From assembly GCF_009765735.1 (NCBI RefSeq), contig NZ_LMUW01000098.1, forward strand, positions 1-44,222: DNA of 44,222 nt. The letters are read 5' to 3'. A program made the translations under genes and the position numbers. This document shows, one piece after another, positions 1 to 11,654 of the stretch; the first letter of the stretch is position 1, and each line of letters begins with the position of its first letter. The notes below the pieces were generated by a model that saw only the letters and a program-made list of their open reading frames with translations, made no database searches and was not told the origin of the DNA. Source of the stretch: Xenophilus sp. L33. GTDB taxonomy: Bacteria > Pseudomonadota > Gammaproteobacteria > Burkholderiales > Burkholderiaceae_C.

Positions 1-592
1 CGTCCGCGTCGCTGGCCACGGTGTCGGGCGCTGGCGCCGCATTGCGCCGTGCCACCGCCGTGCCGCTGCCGCCCGCGGTGCCGCCGCTGCCATTGGCGCT
101 GCGGGCGGAAGTGCGGGGTGTGGTCGAGGCGCGCGGCGCCGTGGCGAAGGAAGAGGAGTTGCCGGCGGCGACCGACGGCAGCGCCGATTCGTTCGGCACG
201 TCGGTCAGGAGCACGATGTTGCGCACCGTCTTGACGTCGCAACCGGCGCGCACGTTCAGGGTGACGACCGGCTCCTCGATCGCGACCGAGGAGCGGATGT
301 GCAGCATCTGCCCGCCGCCCGATGCCGGCTCGACCGTGGTCGTCACCCGACGATCGGGGATCGCGCCGTCGCCCTGCAGCACCTCGGCGGTGACGCAGGT
401 CGACCCGTCGGTGTCCGAACCGTCGAGCGAAAGCGGGATCTCGACGTCCAGCGGCCTGCCGATCCAGACCGGCCCTTGGGGCCGGCCGATCGTCAGGGCC
501 GAGGCGTCGAGGACCAGTCCGAGCAGAAACAGGCCGGCTGCGAGTCGAGGGAATTGCAAAATGGAGCGCAAAAAGCAATCAAAAGTTGACAC
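1..592 (-). CDS. FimV/HubP-like protein, N-terminal part (partial)
   Basis: Only the first ~197 codons are present; the gene continues past the left edge. The translation has a hydrophobic signal segment (roughly residues 12-32, ending in DASA), then ALTIGRPQGPVWIGRPLDVE and a beta-rich domain of about 100 residues with two cysteines, then a Ser/Ala/Gly-rich linker. This matches the N-terminal domain of FimV/HubP-like proteins of Burkholderiales, which are envelope proteins tied to type IV pili or polar organisation, often with LysM and TPR parts further on. The GTG at 592 gives a complete signal peptide; a TTG at 571 is the alternative. No good Shine-Dalgarno is visible for either. It diverges from the 3-hydroxyacyl-CoA dehydrogenase. 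The family call is recalled by similarity and the LysM/TPR parts lie outside the window. Confidence 0.6.
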   Translation of the reverse strand, partial: MSTFDCFLRSILQFPRLAAGLFLLGLVLDASALTIGRPQGPVWIGRPLDVEIPLSLDGSDTDGSTCVTAEVLQGDGAIPDRRVTTTVEPASGGGQMLHIRSSVAIEEPVVTLNVRAGCDVKTVRNIVLLTDVPNESALPSVAAGNSSSFATAPRASTTPRTSARSANGSGGTAGGSGTAVARRNAAPAPDTVASDAD

Positions 593-642
593 ATTCTGAC
601 ACGCGGGTCAGTACGAAGAATAGACGGAGAGACAATTATCAA
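593..642. promoter_or_regulatory. Divergent intergenic region, FimV-like / 3-hydroxyacyl-CoA dehydrogenase
   Basis: Fifty bases separate the divergent starts. On the minus strand a GATAAT at 640-635 could be the -10 for the FimV-like gene. A perfect TTGACA lies at 586-591 on the plus strand, but no convincing -10 follows at 16-18 bases. TGAC repeats at 588, 597 and (inverted) 607 might be an operator. The plus gene has a GGAG-type ribosome site at 626-631. The promoter assignments are weak. Confidence 0.3.
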
Positions 643-2169
643 ATGACCGTGAACTTTTCCAACATCGCCGTGCTCGGTGCCGGCGCCATGGGTCGAGGTA
701 TAGCGCAAATCGCGGCCCAGGCCGGCAGCCGCGTGCTTTTGCTCGACAAAGCCGACGGCGCCGCAGTCAAGGGCCGCGACGCCATCATCGCCCAATGGCA
801 GCGCCAATTCGAAAAAGGCCGCATTGACGAGGCCCAGCGTGACAACTGGTCGGCCGCGCTCCTGGTGGCCGAATCGACGAGCGCCTTGGCCGATTGCGAC
901 CTGGTGATCGAGGCCGTCGTCGAAGACCTGGGCATCAAGCGGGCGCTGTTCCGCGAACTCGAGGCCGTGGTCGCGCCGACCGCGGTGCTGGCCACCAACA
1001 CCTCCTCGCTCTCGGTGACCGCGATCGCCAGCGCGCTCGAGCGGCCGGCGCGCATGGCCGGCTTCCACTTCTTCAATCCGGTGCCGCTGATGAAGGTGGT
1101 CGAAGTGGTCGCCGGCTTCAAGACCGACGCGGAGGTCTGCCGCCGCCTGGCTGCCTACGCCAAGGACATGGGCCATGCCGCGGTGCAGGCCAAGGACACG
1201 CCCGGCTTCATCGTCAACCACGCGGGCCGCGGCTACGGCACCGAGGCCTTGCGGATCGCGGGCGAGAACGTGGCCGACTTCGCGACGATCGACCGCATCC
1301 TGCGCGACCAGGCAGGCTTCAGGCTCGGCCCCTTCGAACTGCTCGACCTCACCGGCCTGGACGTCTCGCATCCGGTCATGGAGTCGATCTACCGCCAGTA
1401 TTACGAGGAGCCGCGCTTCCGCCCCAGCGTGATCGGCGCGCAGCGGGTGGCCGCGGGCGTGCTCGGACGCAAGACCGGCGAAGGCTTCTACCGCTATGTC
1501 GACGGCGAGCAGCAGAAGTCGCCGGAGCCACCCGCGCCGGTGGTCGACGTGCTGCCGCCCGTCTGGGTGTCGCCGCGGGCCGCGCGCCGGGCCGAGCTGC
1601 TGCGGCTGGTGCACACGCTGGGCGGGCAGATCGAGACCGGCGCCGCGCCCTCGACCGCGGCGCTGATCCTGGTGGCGCCGCTGGGCTTCGACGTCACCAC
1701 GGTGGCGGCGGTCGAGCGGCTCGACGCCACGCGCACGGTGGGCATCGACCTGCTCGTCGACGATGCGGCCACCCGCCGCCGCGTGCTGGCGACCAACCCG
1801 GCCACCCGGCGCGACATGCGCGACGCGGCGCACGCCCTCTTCGCCCGCGACGGCAAGGCCGTGAGCGTGATCCGCGACAGCGGCGGCTTCGTCACGCAGC
1901 GGGTGATCGCGACCATCGTCAACATCGCCTGCGAGATGTGCCAGCAGGACGTCTGTTCGCCCGCCGACCTCGAACTCGCGGTGCGCCTCGGCCTCGGATA
2001 TCCGCAAGGGCCGCTGGCGATGGGCGACTTGTATGGTCCGACCAACATGCTGGAGGTACTTTTCAACCTGCAGACCGTCTACGGCGATCCGCGCTATCGC
2101 CCGAGCCCGTGGCTGCGCCGCCGCGGCGCGCTGGGCCTGAGCCTCACCCACCAGGAAGAGCAATCATGA
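643..2169 (+). CDS. 3-hydroxyacyl-CoA dehydrogenase, double-domain (PaaH-like)
   Basis: A 508-residue NAD-dependent 3-hydroxyacyl-CoA dehydrogenase that oxidises 3-hydroxyacyl-CoA to 3-ketoacyl-CoA in beta-oxidation-type pathways. The Rossmann fold begins with GAGAMGRG (residues 12-19). The catalytic histidine motif HFFNPVP is at about 142-148, with the following EVV supplying the usual Glu. A first C-terminal 3HCDH domain covers about 187-290. After a proline-rich linker near 293-305 a second, shorter 3HCDH copy lies at about 425-495. This two-copy layout is typical of the ~500-residue PaaH/PaaC type. The ATG at 643 has a GGAGAG site 11 bases upstream; an upstream ATG at 586 gives an extra tail unlike the family. 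The stop overlaps the next start as ATGA (2166-2169), so translation is probably coupled. Confidence 0.9.
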   Translation: MTVNFSNIAVLGAGAMGRGIAQIAAQAGSRVLLLDKADGAAVKGRDAIIAQWQRQFEKGRIDEAQRDNWSAALLVAESTSALADCDLVIEAVVEDLGIKRALFRELEAVVAPTAVLATNTSSLSVTAIASALERPARMAGFHFFNPVPLMKVVEVVAGFKTDAEVCRRLAAYAKDMGHAAVQAKDTPGFIVNHAGRGYGTEALRIAGENVADFATIDRILRDQAGFRLGPFELLDLTGLDVSHPVMESIYRQYYEEPRFRPSVIGAQRVAAGVLGRKTGEGFYRYVDGEQQKSPEPPAPVVDVLPPVWVSPRAARRAELLRLVHTLGGQIETGAAPSTAALILVAPLGFDVTTVAAVERLDATRTVGIDLLVDDAATRRRVLATNPATRRDMRDAAHALFARDGKAVSVIRDSGGFVTQRVIATIVNIACEMCQQDVCSPADLELAVRLGLGYPQGPLAMGDLYGPTNMLEVLFNLQTVYGDPRYRPSPWLRRRGALGLSLTHQEEQS

Positions 2170-2945
2170 CCGCCGAACTCAAGAGCAAGAGCGAAGGGGG
2201 CACGATGGTGCTCACCCTGTCCAACCCGTCGCAGCGCAACGAGCTCGGGCCCGAGATCTACGCCGCCGGCATCGAGGCGCTCAACGGCGCCGAGAGCAGC
2301 GACGAGATCCGCAGCGTCGTCATCGTCGGCGAGGGCAAGTGGTTCTGCGCCGGCGGCTCGCTGCAGCGCCTTTCGGACAACCGCGGCAAGCCGCCCTCGG
2401 TGCAGGCCGAGAGCATCGAGAGCCTGCACACCTGGATCGATTCGATCCGCACCTTCCCGAAGCCCGTGATCGCCGCGGTCGAAGGCGCGGCCGCCGGGGC
2501 CGGCTTCTCGCTGGCGCTGGCCTGCGACTTCGTGGTGGCCGCGCGCGACGCGGTCTTCGCGGCCTCGTACAGCAACGTCGCGCTGTCGCCCGACGGCGGC
2601 CTCAGCTGGCAGCTGGCGCAGGCGCTGCCGAGGCAGATCGCCAGCGAATGGCTGATGCAGGGCGAGCGGCTGGAGCCGGCGCGGCTGCACGCGCTCGGCC
2701 TGGTCAACACGCTCACCGAGAGCGGCCAGGCGCTGGCCACCGCGCTGGCGCTGGCCGCCCGGCTCAACGCGCGGGCGCCGAACGCGCTGGCCAGCATCAA
2801 GGAACTGCTCAACGACGCCGGCGGCGCGACGCTGGTCGCGCACCTGGCGCAGGAGCGCGACCACTTCGTGCGCAACCTGCATCATCCGAACGCGGGCGTC
2901 GGCATCGGCGCCTTCCTGGCCAAGGAGACGCCGCGCTATTCCTGA
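2166..2945 (+). CDS. Enoyl-CoA hydratase/isomerase family protein
   Basis: A 259-residue crotonase-fold protein, the usual family length. The oxyanion-hole elements are FCAGGS (near residue 60) and AAAGAGFS (near 113). Aligned by eye with rat enoyl-CoA hydratase, the first catalytic Glu (Glu144) falls on a tyrosine, while the Glu164 equivalent is present in IASEW. The active-site loop reads SPDGG, resembling the PDSGG loop of PaaG-type isomerases, where the Asp is catalytic. The enzyme may therefore be an enoyl-CoA isomerase rather than a plain hydratase. It overlaps the upstream dehydrogenase by four bases and most likely acts in the same acyl-CoA pathway. Family assignment is firm; the exact reaction is not. 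Confidence 0.85.
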   Translation: MTAELKSKSEGGTMVLTLSNPSQRNELGPEIYAAGIEALNGAESSDEIRSVVIVGEGKWFCAGGSLQRLSDNRGKPPSVQAESIESLHTWIDSIRTFPKPVIAAVEGAAAGAGFSLALACDFVVAARDAVFAASYSNVALSPDGGLSWQLAQALPRQIASEWLMQGERLEPARLHALGLVNTLTESGQALATALALAARLNARAPNALASIKELLNDAGGATLVAHLAQERDHFVRNLHHPNAGVGIGAFLAKETPRYS

Positions 2946-3000
2946 AGCCCGGTCGCTCCCGAGACAGCCGCACGCATTTCAGTCACCCACAGGACAGTCC

Positions 3001-3723
3001 ATGGACGACCCGATTCTTACCATCGAAGAACGCGAGGCGATCAACGGTGGTCGCTGGTTCTCTTCCCTCTCCCCATCGCTACGCCACGACATCCTCCGAT
3101 GTGCCTTCGTCAAACGCTACAAGGATGGCGACCTGATCGCCGCCCGCGGCGATCCGCCCGAGCAGTGGATCGCCTGTGCGCGCGGCGCCGTGCGCGTCAG
3201 CTCGACGGCGGTGTCGGGCAAGCAGGTCACGCTGACCTATGTCGAGCCGGGCATCTGGTTCGGCGACGTGGCGATGTTCGACGGCGACCGGCGCACGCAC
3301 GATGCGTATGCGCATGGCGACTCGACCATCCTGTGCGTGGCGCGGGCGGACTTCCAGAAGATCCTTTCGAACCACGTCGAGCTGTACGAGGCCTTGATGC
3401 GGCTGCAGGCGCGGCGCATCCGGCAGCTGTTCGGACTGGTGGAAGACCTCAACACCCTGCCCTTGCGGGCCCGGCTGGCCAAGCAGCTCATCCACCTGGT
3501 TCGCAGCTACGGCGTGCCGAACCTGGCCGACGGCAGCCAGATGCGCATCGGGCTGCACCTGGCGCAGGAAGAGCTGGCGCAGTTGCTCGGCGCCTCGCGC
3601 CAGCGGGTCAACCAGGAGTTGAAGGCGATGGAGCGCGAGGGTGCGATCCGGATCGAGCCGGGCGGCCTGGTAGTGCTCGATCGGGTGGCGCTGATGCGCA
3701 TCTCCGAAGCCGATGAACAATGA
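3001..3723 (+). CDS. Crp/Fnr family transcriptional regulator
   Basis: A 240-residue regulator with an N-terminal cyclic-nucleotide-binding-type beta-roll (about 25-140), a dimerisation helix (about 135-160) and a C-terminal Crp-type winged helix. The recognition region reads LAQLLGASRQRVNQELK. There is no N-terminal cysteine cluster of the kind that holds an Fe-S centre in FNR, so oxygen sensing in the FNR manner is unlikely. The effector is unknown. It lies 55 bases after the enoyl-CoA hydratase and 39 before the kinase-like gene, in one plus-strand run, so it probably controls this catabolic cluster. That role is inferred from position only. Confidence 0.85.
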   Translation: MDDPILTIEEREAINGGRWFSSLSPSLRHDILRCAFVKRYKDGDLIAARGDPPEQWIACARGAVRVSSTAVSGKQVTLTYVEPGIWFGDVAMFDGDRRTHDAYAHGDSTILCVARADFQKILSNHVELYEALMRLQARRIRQLFGLVEDLNTLPLRARLAKQLIHLVRSYGVPNLADGSQMRIGLHLAQEELAQLLGASRQRVNQELKAMEREGAIRIEPGGLVVLDRVALMRISEADEQ

Positions 3724-3762
3724 GCGCCCGGCCCACGGGCCCAACGAACAAAGCACAGAGAC

Positions 3763-4851
3763 ATGACCCAGGACTTCGACAAATTCATCGGCACCCGCGC
3801 CGTTTCCCAGCAGCACCAGATCGACGAGAAGGCGCTCACCGCGTGGCTCGAGGCGCACCTCGACGGCTTCAAGGGGCCGCTCACGATCGAGATGTTCAAG
3901 GGCGGGCAGTCCAATCCGACCTACAAGCTGGTGACGCCCTCGCGCAGCTACGTCATGCGCGCCAAGCCGGGCCCGGTGGCCAAGCTGCTGCCTTCGGCCC
4001 ATGCGGTCGAGCGCGAATACAAGGTGATGAGCGGCCTGGCGGGCACCGACGTGCCGGTGCCGCGCATGTATTGCCTTTGCGAGGACGAATCGGTGATCGG
4101 CCGCGCCTTCTACGTCATGGAATTCATGGCCGGCCGCGTGCTGTGGGACCAGTCGCTGCCGGGCATGAGCAAGGCCGAGCGCGGCGCCATCTATGACGAG
4201 ATGAACCGGGTCATGGCGGCGCTGCACACGGTGAAGTTCGCCGAGCGCGGCCTGGCCGACTACGGCAAGCCCGGCAACTACTTCGAGCGCCAGATCGGCC
4301 GCTGGAGCAAGCAGTACGTCGCTTCCGTCACGCAGCCCATCCCCGAGATGGACAAGCTGATGGAATGGCTGCCGGCGCACATCCCGGCCAGCGGCCGCGA
4401 CGAGAAGATGACCTCGATCGTCCACGGCGACTACCGGCTGGACAACATCATGTTCCACGCCACCGAGCCGCGGGCGATCGCGGTGCTCGACTGGGAGCTG
4501 TCGACGCTGGGCCATCCGCTGGCCGACTTCAGCTACCACTGCATGTCGTGGCACATCCCGAACGGCACCTTCCGCGGCATCGCGGGCGTCGACTTCGAAG
4601 GGCTCGGCATTCCCACCGAGAGCGAATACATCCGCCGCTACTGCGAGCGCACCGGCATCACCACGCCGGAGGCGCTGGCGCCGGACTGGAACTTCTACCA
4701 GGCCTACAACCTGTTCCGCATGGCCGCGATCCTGCAAGGCATCGCCAAGCGGGTCGAGGCCGGTACCGCATCGAGCGAGCAAGCCGTGGCCTCCGGCCGC
4801 GGGGCGCGACCCATGGCCGAGATGGCATGGCAGTTCGTGCAGAGAGCCTGA
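3763..4851 (+). CDS. Phosphotransferase (APH fold), ACAD10/11 kinase-domain type
   Basis: A 362-residue aminoglycoside-phosphotransferase-fold protein. Visible motifs are the nucleotide loop GGQSNPTY (47-54), VMRAKPG with a candidate ATP-binding Lys (about 64-70), the catalytic loop HGDYRLDN (221-228) and [14 protein letters not shown] (242-255) with the metal-binding Asp243. These match the kinase domain of mammalian ACAD10/ACAD11 and bacterial LvaA rather than drug-resistance kinases. LvaA is known to phosphorylate the 4-hydroxyl of 4-hydroxyvaleryl-CoA in Pseudomonas putida. The next gene, 47 bases on, encodes an ACAD10/11-like acyl-CoA dehydrogenase, so the two fused mammalian domains are separate neighbours here. 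A role in 4-hydroxyacyl-CoA breakdown is inference; the substrate is unknown. Confidence 0.85.
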   Translation: MTQDFDKFIGTRAVSQQHQIDEKALTAWLEAHLDGFKGPLTIEMFKGGQSNPTYKLVTPSRSYVMRAKPGPVAKLLPSAHAVEREYKVMSGLAGTDVPVPRMYCLCEDESVIGRAFYVMEFMAGRVLWDQSLPGMSKAERGAIYDEMNRVMAALHTVKFAERGLADYGKPGNYFERQIGRWSKQYVASVTQPIPEMDKLMEWLPAHIPASGRDEKMTSIVHGDYRLDNIMFHATEPRAIAVLDWELSTLGHPLADFSYHCMSWHIPNGTFRGIAGVDFEGLGIPTESEYIRRYCERTGITTPEALAPDWNFYQAYNLFRMAAILQGIAKRVEAGTASSEQAVASGRGARPMAEMAWQFVQRA

Positions 4852-4898
4852 CCCCGAGCCCGTTCAGAGCTCGCCCTTTTTACCCACCAGGAGACCAC

Positions 4899-6173
<1,275 letters not shown>

Positions 6174-6197
6174 GCAGAGGCCGTAGCTCACAAAAAG

Positions 6198-6230
6198 AAG
6201 TCGCCGCACCGCAAGGTGCCGGCGACTTTT
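6198..6230. terminator. Bidirectional intrinsic terminator
   Basis: A 13-pair stem, with one bulged C in the right arm, closes on a GCAA tetraloop (left arm 6198-6210, loop 6211-6214, right arm 6215-6228). It is followed by TTTT on the plus strand and by a CTTTTTG tract on the minus strand. It sits between the convergent acyl-CoA dehydrogenase and GNAT genes and should stop transcription from both sides. Confidence 0.8.
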
Positions 6231-6254
6231 GTTCGTTGTGGCGGCTTTTGTCCG

Positions 6255-6734
6255 TTACAACTTCTTTTGCATGAAGAGCGCGTGCCCGAACGCCGGATCC
6301 AGCTGATACCCGGCGAAGCCCTCTCGCTCGTAGGCCCGCAGCGCATCCGCATTCCCCGACAGCACTTCCAGCGTCAGCTTGCAGGCCCCGCGGCGACGCG
6401 CCTCCTGTTCCACCGCCGCCAGCATGCGCTGGGCGATCCGCTGGCCGCGATGGCCGGCCAGCACCACGACGTCGTGCACGTTCACCAGCGGCCTGCAGGC
6501 GAAGGTCGAGAAGCCCTCGATGCAGTTGACCAGCCCGACCGGCTCGTCGCCGTCCCAGGCCAGCACGCTGAAGGCCTGCGGCCGCGCCGCCAACGCCTCG
6601 GGCAGGCCGGCGAGGACCTCCGACGCCAGCGCCGTGCCGCCGCCGGCCGGGTCGCGCGCGTAGGCGTCGAGCAGGTTCATCACCGCTTTCGCATCCCGCG
6701 CATCGCGGTAGTCGGCCATCCGGATGTCGATCAC
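6255..6734 (-). CDS. GNAT family N-acetyltransferase
   Basis: A 159-residue GNAT-fold protein. The acetyl-CoA pyrophosphate loop is GHRGQRIAQRML, and the C-terminal part contains VLSGNADALRAYEREGF, the usual beta6-helix segment with the Asn and Tyr common in GNATs. The start is GTG at 6734: it forms a GTGA overlap with the stop of the MOSC gene, and residues upstream in this frame are MOSC-frame noise. The acceptor substrate cannot be told from sequence. It is the last gene of the rlmE-ftsH-folP-glmM-MOSC run and ends just before a terminator. Confidence 0.85.
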   Translation of the reverse strand: MIDIRMADYRDARDAKAVMNLLDAYARDPAGGGTALASEVLAGLPEALAARPQAFSVLAWDGDEPVGLVNCIEGFSTFACRPLVNVHDVVVLAGHRGQRIAQRMLAAVEQEARRRGACKLTLEVLSGNADALRAYEREGFAGYQLDPAFGHALFMQKKL

Positions 6735-7279
6735 ACGGGCTCCAGTCTTCGATGCTGCGCCGGCGCTTCGACCCGGATCGGATCGCCAGGCCGCACCTCG
6801 CCGCCCTGCAGCACCACGCCCATGACGCCGGCCTTGCGCACCAGGCCGCCGTCGGCGTCGCGCGCCAGCGTCGCGGCCATCAGGCCTTTCTGGAAGCTGT
6901 CGATCTGGCTGCACGGATTGCGCAGGCCGGTCAGCTCGACGATCGCCTCGGCACCGATGTGCAGCCGGGCGCCGGCCGACAGGCCGAGCAGGTCCAGGCC
7001 GCGGGTCGTGATGTTCTCGCCCAGCTCGCCCGGCCAGACCGCGAAGTCGGCGGCGATCAGCTCGTCGAACAGTTCGGCGTGCATCAGGTGGACCTGGCGC
7101 AGGTTCGGCTGGCTCGGATCGCGTGCCACGCGCGAACGGTGCTGCACCGTCGTGCCCGCATGCGCATCGCCTTCGACCCCGAGGCCGGCGAGCAGCCGGA
7201 TCGCGGGTTCGCTGAATTTCGAGAAGCTGTGCAAGCCGCTCAGGTGCACCGCGCTGACCAGCGCCTGCTTGTCGTCCAT
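6731..7279 (-). CDS. MOSC domain-containing protein
   Basis: A 182-residue single-domain MOSC protein. The domain starts near GVEGDAHAG (about residues 31-39), continues through GELGENITTRGLDL, and carries the conserved cysteine in LRNPCSQID, followed by GVMGVVLQGGEV. MOSC domains occur in molybdenum-cofactor sulfurases and in YiiM/YuaD-type proteins that use the Cys for sulfur carriage or molybdopterin-linked reduction of N-hydroxylated compounds. This one has no pyridoxal or ferredoxin domain, so it resembles the stand-alone type. It starts 14 bases after glmM and overlaps the GNAT gene by four bases. Its role beside glmM is unknown. Confidence 0.82.
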   Translation of the reverse strand: MDDKQALVSAVHLSGLHSFSKFSEPAIRLLAGLGVEGDAHAGTTVQHRSRVARDPSQPNLRQVHLMHAELFDELIAADFAVWPGELGENITTRGLDLLGLSAGARLHIGAEAIVELTGLRNPCSQIDSFQKGLMAATLARDADGGLVRKAGVMGVVLQGGEVRPGDPIRVEAPAQHRRLEPV

Positions 7280-7293
7280 GGCTCGCCTCCGGT

Positions 7294-8622
7294 TCAACCG
7301 AGCGTCGCGGCGATGCGCTTCGCGCAGGCCTCGGCTTGGGCGGCGTCGCGCGCCTCGACCATCACCCGCAACAGCGGCTCGGTGCCGCTGGCACGGATCA
7401 GCACCCGGCCGGCGTCGCCGAGTTCGGCTTCGGCGCGTTCGGTCTCGGCCGCCAGCGCCGCGTTGCCCTTCCATTCCTGGCCGGGCGCCAGCCGCACGTT
7501 GATCAGCGTCTGCGGGAACAGCGTGACGCCGGCCAGCAGTTCCGCCACCTTGCGGCCGCTGCGCACGCAGGCCTGCAGCACCTGCAGCGCGCTCACGATG
7601 CCGTCGCCGGTGGTGTGGCGGTCGAGCGCCAGCAGGTGGCCGGAGCCTTCGCCGCCCAGCAGCCAGCGCCGCTTCTCGAGTTCTTCGAGCACATAGCGGT
7701 CGCCGACCCGGGCGCGCACGAATTCGATGCCCTGCTTCTTGAGCGCCACCTCGACCGCCTTGTTGGTCATCAAGGTGCCGACCACGCCGAGCGGCTTGTC
7801 GCCGCGGGCGATGCGCTCCATCACCATCAGGTAGAGCAGTTCGTCGCCGTTGAAGAGGCGGCCGCTGGCGTCGACCAGCTGCAGCCGGTCGGCGTCGCCG
7901 TCGAGCGCGATGCCGTAGTCGGCGCCTTCGGCCCGCACGGCGGCGACCAGCGCCTTCGGATGCGTCGCGCCGAAGCCCTGGTTGATGTTCAGGCCGTCCG
8001 GCGCGCAGCCGATGGTCACCACGTCGGCGCCCAGTTCGTGGAAGACCTGCGGCGCCACCTGGTATGCGGCGCCATGGGCGCCGTCGACCACGATCTTCAG
8101 GCCGCGCAGGGTCAGGTCGTTGGCGAAGGTGCTCTTGCAGAACTCGATGTAGCGGCCGGCCGCGTCATTGAGCCGCTTCGCCTTGCCGAGCCGCGCCGAG
8201 TCGGCCCAGACCGGCGGTTCCTCCAGCGCGGCCTCCACAGCGATCTCCCATTCGTCGCTCAGCTTGGACCCCTGCGCGCTGAAGAACTTGATGCCGTTGT
8301 CCGGAAAGGCGTTGTGGCTGGCGCTGATGACGACGCCCAGGCTGGCGCGCTGCGCGCGGGTCAGGTAGGCGACGCCCGGCGTCGGCAGCGGCCCGAGCAG
8401 CACCACGTCGACCCCGGCCGAATTGAAGCCGGATTCGAGCGCCGATTCGAGCATGTAGCCCGAGATGCGCGTGTCCTTGCCGATCAGCACGGTCGGGCGC
8501 GCCTCGGTCTTCTTGAGCACCCGGCCGACCGCATGGGCCAGGCGCAGCACGAAGTCGGGTGTGATCGGCGGCTGGCCGACCGTGCCGCGAATGCCGTCGG
8601 TGCCGAAATACTGTCGAGTCAT
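7294..8622 (-). CDS. glmM: Phosphoglucosamine mutase
   Basis: A 442-residue protein (family about 445) that converts glucosamine-6-phosphate to glucosamine-1-phosphate in the cytoplasm, the step leading to UDP-GlcNAc for peptidoglycan and LPS. It starts [13 protein letters not shown]. The catalytic phosphoserine lies in [13 protein letters not shown] (Ser102), the metal loop is DGDADR, and [11 protein letters not shown] near the C terminus is the phosphate-binding loop. The ATG at 8622 overlaps the folP stop as ATGA, matching the folP-glmM coupling known in Escherichia coli. Some in-frame sequence lies upstream, but it is folP in another frame. Confidence 0.96.
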   Translation of the reverse strand: MTRQYFGTDGIRGTVGQPPITPDFVLRLAHAVGRVLKKTEARPTVLIGKDTRISGYMLESALESGFNSAGVDVVLLGPLPTPGVAYLTRAQRASLGVVISASHNAFPDNGIKFFSAQGSKLSDEWEIAVEAALEEPPVWADSARLGKAKRLNDAAGRYIEFCKSTFANDLTLRGLKIVVDGAHGAAYQVAPQVFHELGADVVTIGCAPDGLNINQGFGATHPKALVAAVRAEGADYGIALDGDADRLQLVDASGRLFNGDELLYLMVMERIARGDKPLGVVGTLMTNKAVEVALKKQGIEFVRARVGDRYVLEELEKRRWLLGGEGSGHLLALDRHTTGDGIVSALQVLQACVRSGRKVAELLAGVTLFPQTLINVRLAPGQEWKGNAALAAETERAEAELGDAGRVLIRASGTEPLLRVMVEARDAAQAEACAKRIAATLG

Positions 8623-9518
8623 GGCCGAGGCCTCTCTTCTTGTTGTTGTGGTTCCTGGTGGGGCAATTGATCGCGCATCGCCCGCCAAACGGCGAGCGCG
8701 GCGACGGTGTCGCGCACATCATGCACCCGCACGATCGCCGCGCCGCGCTCCACCGCGAGCAGCGCGGCGGCCACGCTGGGCACCATGCGCTCGCCGGCGA
8801 CGGCGATGCCGCTGAGCTTGCCGAGCGACGCCTTGCGGGACCAGCCGGCGAGCAGCGGGAAGCCCGTCGCCAGCAATTCCTGCTGGCGTGCCAGCAGCGA
8901 GAAATTCTGTTCCAGCGTCTTGCCGAAGCCGATGCCGGGATCGACCACGATGCGCGATCGATCGACGCCGAGCGCCATCAGCTCGCCAGCTTCCCGTTCC
9001 AGGAAGGCGCGCACCGCGGGCAGCACATCGCCTTCCATCGGCGCCACCTGCATGGTCCGCGGGTCGCGGTGCATGTGCATCAGGCAGACGCCGCAGGACG
9101 GATGCGCCGCCACCGCCGTGCGAGCGCCGGGTTGGCGCAGCGCCCAGACGTCGTTGACGATGTCGGCGCCGAGGTCGAGCGCGGCGCGCATCACCTCCGG
9201 CTTGTAGGTGTCGACCGAGACCGGCACGCCGAACTTCACCGCCTCGCGCAGCACCGGCAGCACCCGCGCCAGTTCGTCCTCGAGCGGCAGCGGCGGACTT
9301 CCCGGGCGGGTCGATTCGCCGCCGATGTCGAGGATGTCCGCACACTCCGCCAGCAGTTGCTCGCAATGGCGCAAAGCGGCCTCGGTCGTGGCGTACGCAC
9401 CGCCGTCCGAGAAGGAGTCGGGCGTGACGTTGACGATGCCCATCACCTGCGGCCGGGCCAGGTCGATGGCGAAGCGCGAGGTGCGCCAGACCGCTATCGG
9501 CGCGCTCGGCACGCTCAT
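8619..9518 (-). CDS. folP: Dihydropteroate synthase
   Basis: A 299-residue dihydropteroate synthase, joining 4-aminobenzoate to dihydropterin pyrophosphate in folate synthesis; the target of sulfonamides. Both signatures are present: [14 protein letters not shown] near residues 27-40 and [13 protein letters not shown] near 62-74. DPGIGFGKT and the late GWSRKASLG motif complete the TIM-barrel active site. The last ~15 residues are a Gln/Glu/Pro-rich tail ([14 protein letters not shown]) beyond the usual end. It lies 61 bases after ftsH, with a strong terminator in that gap, so it may depend on read-through or on a promoter of its own. Confidence 0.96.
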   Translation of the reverse strand: MSVPSAPIAVWRTSRFAIDLARPQVMGIVNVTPDSFSDGGAYATTEAALRHCEQLLAECADILDIGGESTRPGSPPLPLEDELARVLPVLREAVKFGVPVSVDTYKPEVMRAALDLGADIVNDVWALRQPGARTAVAAHPSCGVCLMHMHRDPRTMQVAPMEGDVLPAVRAFLEREAGELMALGVDRSRIVVDPGIGFGKTLEQNFSLLARQQELLATGFPLLAGWSRKASLGKLSGIAVAGERMVPSVAAALLAVERGAAIVRVHDVRDTVAALAVWRAMRDQLPHQEPQQQEERPRP

Positions 9519-9536
9519 CGGATGCTCAACCCCATG

Positions 9537-9559
9537 AAAAACGGGGCCCGAGGCCCCGT
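9537..9559 (-). terminator. Intrinsic terminator after ftsH
   Basis: An eight-pair GC-rich stem (9541-9548 with 9552-9559) closes on a three-base loop and is followed on the minus strand by TTTTT (9541-9537). It lies 21 bases beyond the ftsH stop and only 19 bases before the folP start, so it separates ftsH from folP-glmM or sets their ratio. Confidence 0.8.
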
Positions 9560-9579
9560 CGATGTCCAGACCGCCATGC

Positions 9580-11496
<1,917 letters not shown>

Positions 11497-11568
11497 ACGA
11501 AGCTCCAGTCGGGGGCGCGTGCGATAAAGGGATCGCAAGAGATCACAAAAAACGCGCTGAAGGCAGGC

Positions 11569-11596
11569 AATTGGCGCCTATTTTAGGCTTTTCAAT
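11569..11596 (-). promoter_or_regulatory. Sigma-32-like (heat shock) promoter for ftsH
   Basis: Read on the minus strand, ATTGAAA (11596-11590), a 13-base spacer and CGCCAATT (11576-11569) match the heat-shock consensus CTTGAAA-N13/14-CCCCATNT at six of seven and six of eight positions. It lies about 75 bases before the ftsH start, downstream of a hairpin that could end rlmE transcription. E. coli ftsH is sigma-32 controlled, so the function is plausible, but the match was made by eye. Confidence 0.5.
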
Positions 11597-11613
11597 CCGC
11601 TCAAATCCGTAAT

Positions 11614-11639
11614 TTCCCTCCAGCAGCCACTGGAGGGAA
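11614..11639 (-). terminator. Hairpin after rlmE, possible terminator
   Basis: A perfect ten-pair stem (11614-11623 with 11630-11639) with a six-base loop lies 16 bases beyond the rlmE stop. The minus-strand tail after it (ATTACGGATTTG) is poor in T, so this may be an mRNA 3' end or stabilising hairpin rather than a classic intrinsic terminator. The rest of 11497-11654 holds the ftsH promoter and leader. Confidence 0.5.
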
Positions 11640-11654
11640 GCGGTTTTAGGCGTA

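Noticed and set aside
493..2163. A minus-strand frame of 556 codons opposite the 3-hydroxyacyl-CoA dehydrogenase
   Set aside because: The plus-strand dehydrogenase has all family motifs; the minus frame is Arg/His-rich noise.
3001..3723. Classifying the Crp/Fnr protein as an FNR-type oxygen sensor
   Set aside because: No N-terminal cysteine cluster is present.
11497..11538. Longer FtsH N terminus (652 residues)
   Set aside because: The extra residues are basic and unlike the family; the TTG at 11496 has a ribosome site and opens the usual NNQWFSK start.
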